64,000 nt of DNA from Shewanella khirikhana. Its GTDB lineage: Bacteria > Pseudomonadota > Gammaproteobacteria > Enterobacterales > Shewanellaceae. A program made the position numbers and the translations under genes. The stretch is from contig NZ_CP020373.1 of assembly GCF_003957745.1 (NCBI RefSeq), forward strand, positions 2,604,001 to 2,668,000. The letters run 5' to 3'. This document shows, piece after piece, positions 61,710 through 64,000 of the stretch; within the stretch, counting starts at the first letter, position 1; each line of letters begins with the position of its first letter. The notes under the pieces are model-generated. The model was not told the DNA's origin and searched no databases. It worked only from the letters and a program-made list of their open reading frames with translations.

Positions 61710-62669
61710 TCAGAACAGCTCAATATCGTCATCAATTTGGGGCGGCAACAGGTCGCCGTGGCTGATAAGTTGATGATAAAACGCCCATTGGTTGCGGCCG
61801 TTCTCTTTGGCAAAATACAGCGCCTTGTCGGCTTTCATCATCACAGAGACCGGATTGTCCTCAAGATTGAGGGCAGTAATTCCAATCGAAAGGGTGACAG
61901 GGCCGGTCTTCTCATGGCGGATGTTGGCGGCCCCTGCCAGCAGCTGTCGGCAAATGTCTTCGACTTCCCGCTGGGACTTGTTATCCAGCAGCACCACAAA
62001 CTCATCGCCGCCGAAACGGAACAGCGCATCGTCGGCGCTGAAGCATCGATGCATTACCTGGCTGATTTGCAGCAACACTTCGTCGCCATAGAGGTGACCC
62101 AGGGTATCGTTGATTTTCTTAAAAAAATCTATGTCGAAGGTCAGCATCCAGAAATAAGGTGCCCGGCGGGTTTCGCTGCGGATACAGGTAAACAGGTGAA
62201 ACAACCTGGCATCGTAGGCCTTGCGATTCAAAAGCCCGGTGAGGCTGTCGGTCTGACTTTCCTGCACCACGCGGGCGAAGTTCTCGTAAATCCGCGAAAA
62301 GGCTCTGAGCATGGTGAGCTGGGTATCATCGGGGTCGATATCGTTAATCAGCAGCACCTTGACCACTGTGTCGTTCATCTTGATGGGCAAAGCCACCTTG
62401 CAGGGCGTTTGAAGGTCGCACAGCACCAGTTCGCCGCGCTCCACACAGGCCTGCACACACGGCGGTAAAGGGTCCATCCCCTGGGTAAAGCCAGAGGAGG
62501 ACAATAGCTGCGGAAAGTGGGGCAACTCGCCCACATTAATGACCGCCACCTGACTGACCCCCATGGTTTGCTCTATGGTGTCTATCAGACTGGTGGCCAG
62601 CGACAGCAGTTGCCGCTGCTCAGTAATGGAGGCAACTGAGTTGAGAAGATGCTCGGGTGCCGAACTCAT
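61710..62669 (-). CDS. Diguanylate cyclase with GAF-like sensor
   Basis: A 319-residue protein. Residues about 15-130 look like a GAF-type sensor (LATSLIDTIEQTMGVSQVAVINV...), with two cysteine pairs in PPCVQACVERGELVLCDLQTPC that could bind metal or sense redox. The GGDEF domain (about 140-300) has the intact FGGDEF active site (LFRFGGDEFVVLLD) and DSLTGLLNRKAYD. No RxxD inhibitory site is seen upstream of it. It should make c-di-GMP. AAGGAG lies 5 bases before the ATG. Confidence 0.92.
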   Translation of the reverse strand: MSSAPEHLLNSVASITEQRQLLSLATSLIDTIEQTMGVSQVAVINVGELPHFPQLLSSSGFTQGMDPLPPCVQACVERGELVLCDLQTPCKVALPIKMNDTVVKVLLINDIDPDDTQLTMLRAFSRIYENFARVVQESQTDSLTGLLNRKAYDARLFHLFTCIRSETRRAPYFWMLTFDIDFFKKINDTLGHLYGDEVLLQISQVMHRCFSADDALFRFGGDEFVVLLDNKSQREVEDICRQLLAGAANIRHEKTGPVTLSIGITALNLEDNPVSVMMKADKALYFAKENGRNQWAFYHQLISHGDLLPPQIDDDIELF

Positions 62670-62768
62670 GGCTTCTCCTTGGCGCTGATGGCAACCGGAT
62701 CCTGAAACCAGATCCTAAAGCCTGAGTATAGACAGCAACCCCGCCCGCCAGCCAATAAACAAACAGAG

Positions 62769-62785
62769 CGCCCGAAGGCGCCCTG
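62769..62785 (-). terminator. Weak terminator after nqrM
   Basis: On the minus strand GGCGC-CTTCG-GGCGC-type pairing is followed by TCTGTTTGTTT. The stem is short (5 bp) and the U-run is broken, so strength is low. Confidence 0.4.
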
Positions 62786-62822
62786 CTGATAAGAGTCTGT
62801 ATTGGCAAACGAGCGTGAGTCG

Positions 62823-63047
62823 TCAGATGATCCTGTCTTTTGCCAGCTTTTCCTTGCGAGCCTCTTCCTCTGCCATTTTGGCCTTGCGTCGGTCGCAAGG
62901 GTCATCGCAGTCACAGGCCTTTTCGATGCCAATGGCACCCAGGCCACCGCAACTACCGGCAACGGCTTTCTTCTTGATGATGTAACCAATGGACATCAAA
63001 AGAAAAAACACCATCAATACCGCAAAGGCCGCGATAAAGGTACTCAT
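62823..63047 (-). CDS. nqrM: NqrM, Na+-NQR maturation factor
   Basis: A 74-residue membrane protein of the DUF539/NqrM family. One hydrophobic segment (about 4-26) is followed by the cysteine-rich AVAGSCGGLGAIGIEKACDCDDPC region, which carries the four conserved cysteines thought to deliver iron to the NQR complex. It lies three bases after apbE, in the order usually seen downstream of nqrABCDEF. The NQR genes themselves are outside the window. Confidence 0.95.
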   Translation of the reverse strand: MSTFIAAFAVLMVFFLLMSIGYIIKKKAVAGSCGGLGAIGIEKACDCDDPCDRRKAKMAEEEARKEKLAKDRII

Positions 63048-63050
63048 ACT

Positions 63051-64000
63051 TCACTCCTGAGTGGACTTAACGAAGGGCAAAAACGCGTCGCTGTAGTGTA
63101 CCACAAACTCTTCGCCCTGCTTCTCAATCAGCATTATCGCCAGCCCGTGCTGTTTGGCAAGATCCAACGACGCTTCTGTGCCCAGCACCATCATGGCGGT
63201 GGCGAGACCATCGGCGGTCATGCAGCTTGGGTGCAGCACGGTAACCGACGCCAGAGTGTGCTGAATTGGAAACGCGGTGCGCGGGTCAATCAAGTGGGAG
63301 AAGCGCTTGCCGTCTTCTTCAAAGTAATTGCGATAGTCACCTGAGGTGGCCATGCCCATATTACCGGGTTCAATCACCTGAGACACGGCGCGGCCTTCTG
63401 CCTGGGGCTTCTCTACTGCGATACGCCAGGCGCTGCCATCGGCCTTGGTGCCCTTGATGCGCAGCTCGCCGCCAATTTCGACCAGATAGCCCTGGGGCTG
63501 ATACTTATCCAGCAACGCGGCAATTACATCAACGCCATAGCCCTTGGCGATGGATGAGAGATCCACATAAAGATGGGCGTTGTGCTTATAAAGACGGTTG
63601 CCTTCGATACTGATGTTGTGGATACCTGTGCGACTCTTGGCCTCGGCAATTTCTGCCTCGGTTGGCGAGTGGGTTGGTCGCTTGTCCGGGCCAAAACCCC
63701 AGATATTGACCAGAGGGCCGAGGGTGATATCCAGCGCGCCGCCGGTAAGGTCGTACAGACGCATACCTTCGCGGATCACGGTAATTGTGTCGTCAGAGAC
63801 TTGTACGCCCTGCTCCAGTGGCAGTTGATTGAAACGGCTCAGCTCTGAGTTGGGGCGATAGGTCGACATCTGGTCGTTCACCCGCTCCAGTGCCAAATCG
63901 ATTTCGGCCTGCAGCAGCTGGCTTTGTGGCAGCTTGTCGTTGGGGACAACCTTGATGTTGTAGGTGGTGCCCATGGTGCTGCCCGACAGGGAAACCACTT
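63051..64000 (-). CDS. apbE: FAD:protein FMN transferase ApbE (5' end outside window)
   Basis: The visible 315 residues are the bulk of an ApbE flavin transferase, which attaches FMN covalently to a threonine of NqrB and NqrC. The frame remains open at the window edge; SLSGSTMGTTYNIKV is near the usual mature N-terminus, so only the signal peptide and lipobox are missing. The signature blocks are LYDLTGGALDITLGPLVNIWGFG, DLSSIAKGYGVD and DPRTAFPI. Immediately upstream of nqrM and probably co-transcribed. Confidence 0.95.
   Translation of the reverse strand, partial: VVSLSGSTMGTTYNIKVVPNDKLPQSQLLQAEIDLALERVNDQMSTYRPNSELSRFNQLPLEQGVQVSDDTITVIREGMRLYDLTGGALDITLGPLVNIWGFGPDKRPTHSPTEAEIAEAKSRTGIHNISIEGNRLYKHNAHLYVDLSSIAKGYGVDVIAALLDKYQPQGYLVEIGGELRIKGTKADGSAWRIAVEKPQAEGRAVSQVIEPGNMGMATSGDYRNYFEEDGKRFSHLIDPRTAFPIQHTLASVTVLHPSCMTADGLATAMMVLGTEASLDLAKQHGLAIMLIEKQGEEFVVHYSDAFLPFVKSTQE

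Overview
The window looks like chromosomal DNA of a marine or sediment gammaproteobacterium, most probably Shewanella or a close relative. The reasons are the gene content (apbE-nqrM, the usual companions of a Na+-translocating NADH dehydrogenase operon; two chemoreceptors; a large TonB-dependent receptor; paired bacterioferritins), the moderately GC-rich coding sequence and the protein similarities I recognise. Genus is inferred from memory of protein families, not from a search. Both window edges cut genes: a TPR-type protein at the left and apbE at the right.

Layout. 1-3712: end of a TPR protein, a secreted serine hydrolase, and two unrecognised exported proteins. 3713-8088: an accessory block of AT-rich orphan membrane genes, a 51-bp tandem repeat, a REP-associated (IS200-like) transposase, and a local tandem duplication that made a truncated transposase copy; the block is bracketed by inverted copies of a palindrome-rich sequence. 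8089-16863: small exported protein, cytochrome b561 with an odd acidic/His insert, LuxR-type protein, a MITE, an SDR/FeS-photolyase pair, a LysR/SDR divergent pair, a GNAT and a polysaccharide pyruvyl transferase. 17026-20404: a secDF pair with an exported partner protein. 20614-26270: a small protein, an HBM-type chemoreceptor with a GGA-rich leader, and a highly codon-biased TonB-dependent receptor. 26392-34558: carAB, dapB, fklB, an M48 lipoprotein protease and a GlxA-type regulator. 34677-41855: GST, PilZ protein, dnaKJ behind a clear sigma-32 promoter, an EamA transporter, a repeat-built exported protein and a membrane protein. 41918-48674: proBA, a purine-type permease flanked by two directly repeated MITE copies, a short transcription unit encoding a 32-residue peptide, and an M17 aminopeptidase. 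48887-54480: pepD and a LysR / agmatine deiminase / amidase locus. 54633-64000: a second kind of MITE, a lipoprotein, a HerA-like ATPase, SOS-controlled dinB, a Cache chemoreceptor, a two-subunit bacterioferritin operon behind a Fur-like site, a GGDEF protein, nqrM and apbE.

The least explained and, in my view, most interesting item is the unit at 46476-46999 (minus strand). It has a good promoter, a leader with four small hairpins that each present an A(N)GGA loop, a 32-codon open reading frame with a well placed ribosome binding site, a C-rich downstream stretch and a strong terminator. It has the layout of a dual-function small RNA, possibly under CsrA control. A 265-bp MITE family with IS5-type ends and CTAA target duplications (three copies) and a separate 263-bp MITE with TA duplication are also directly visible.
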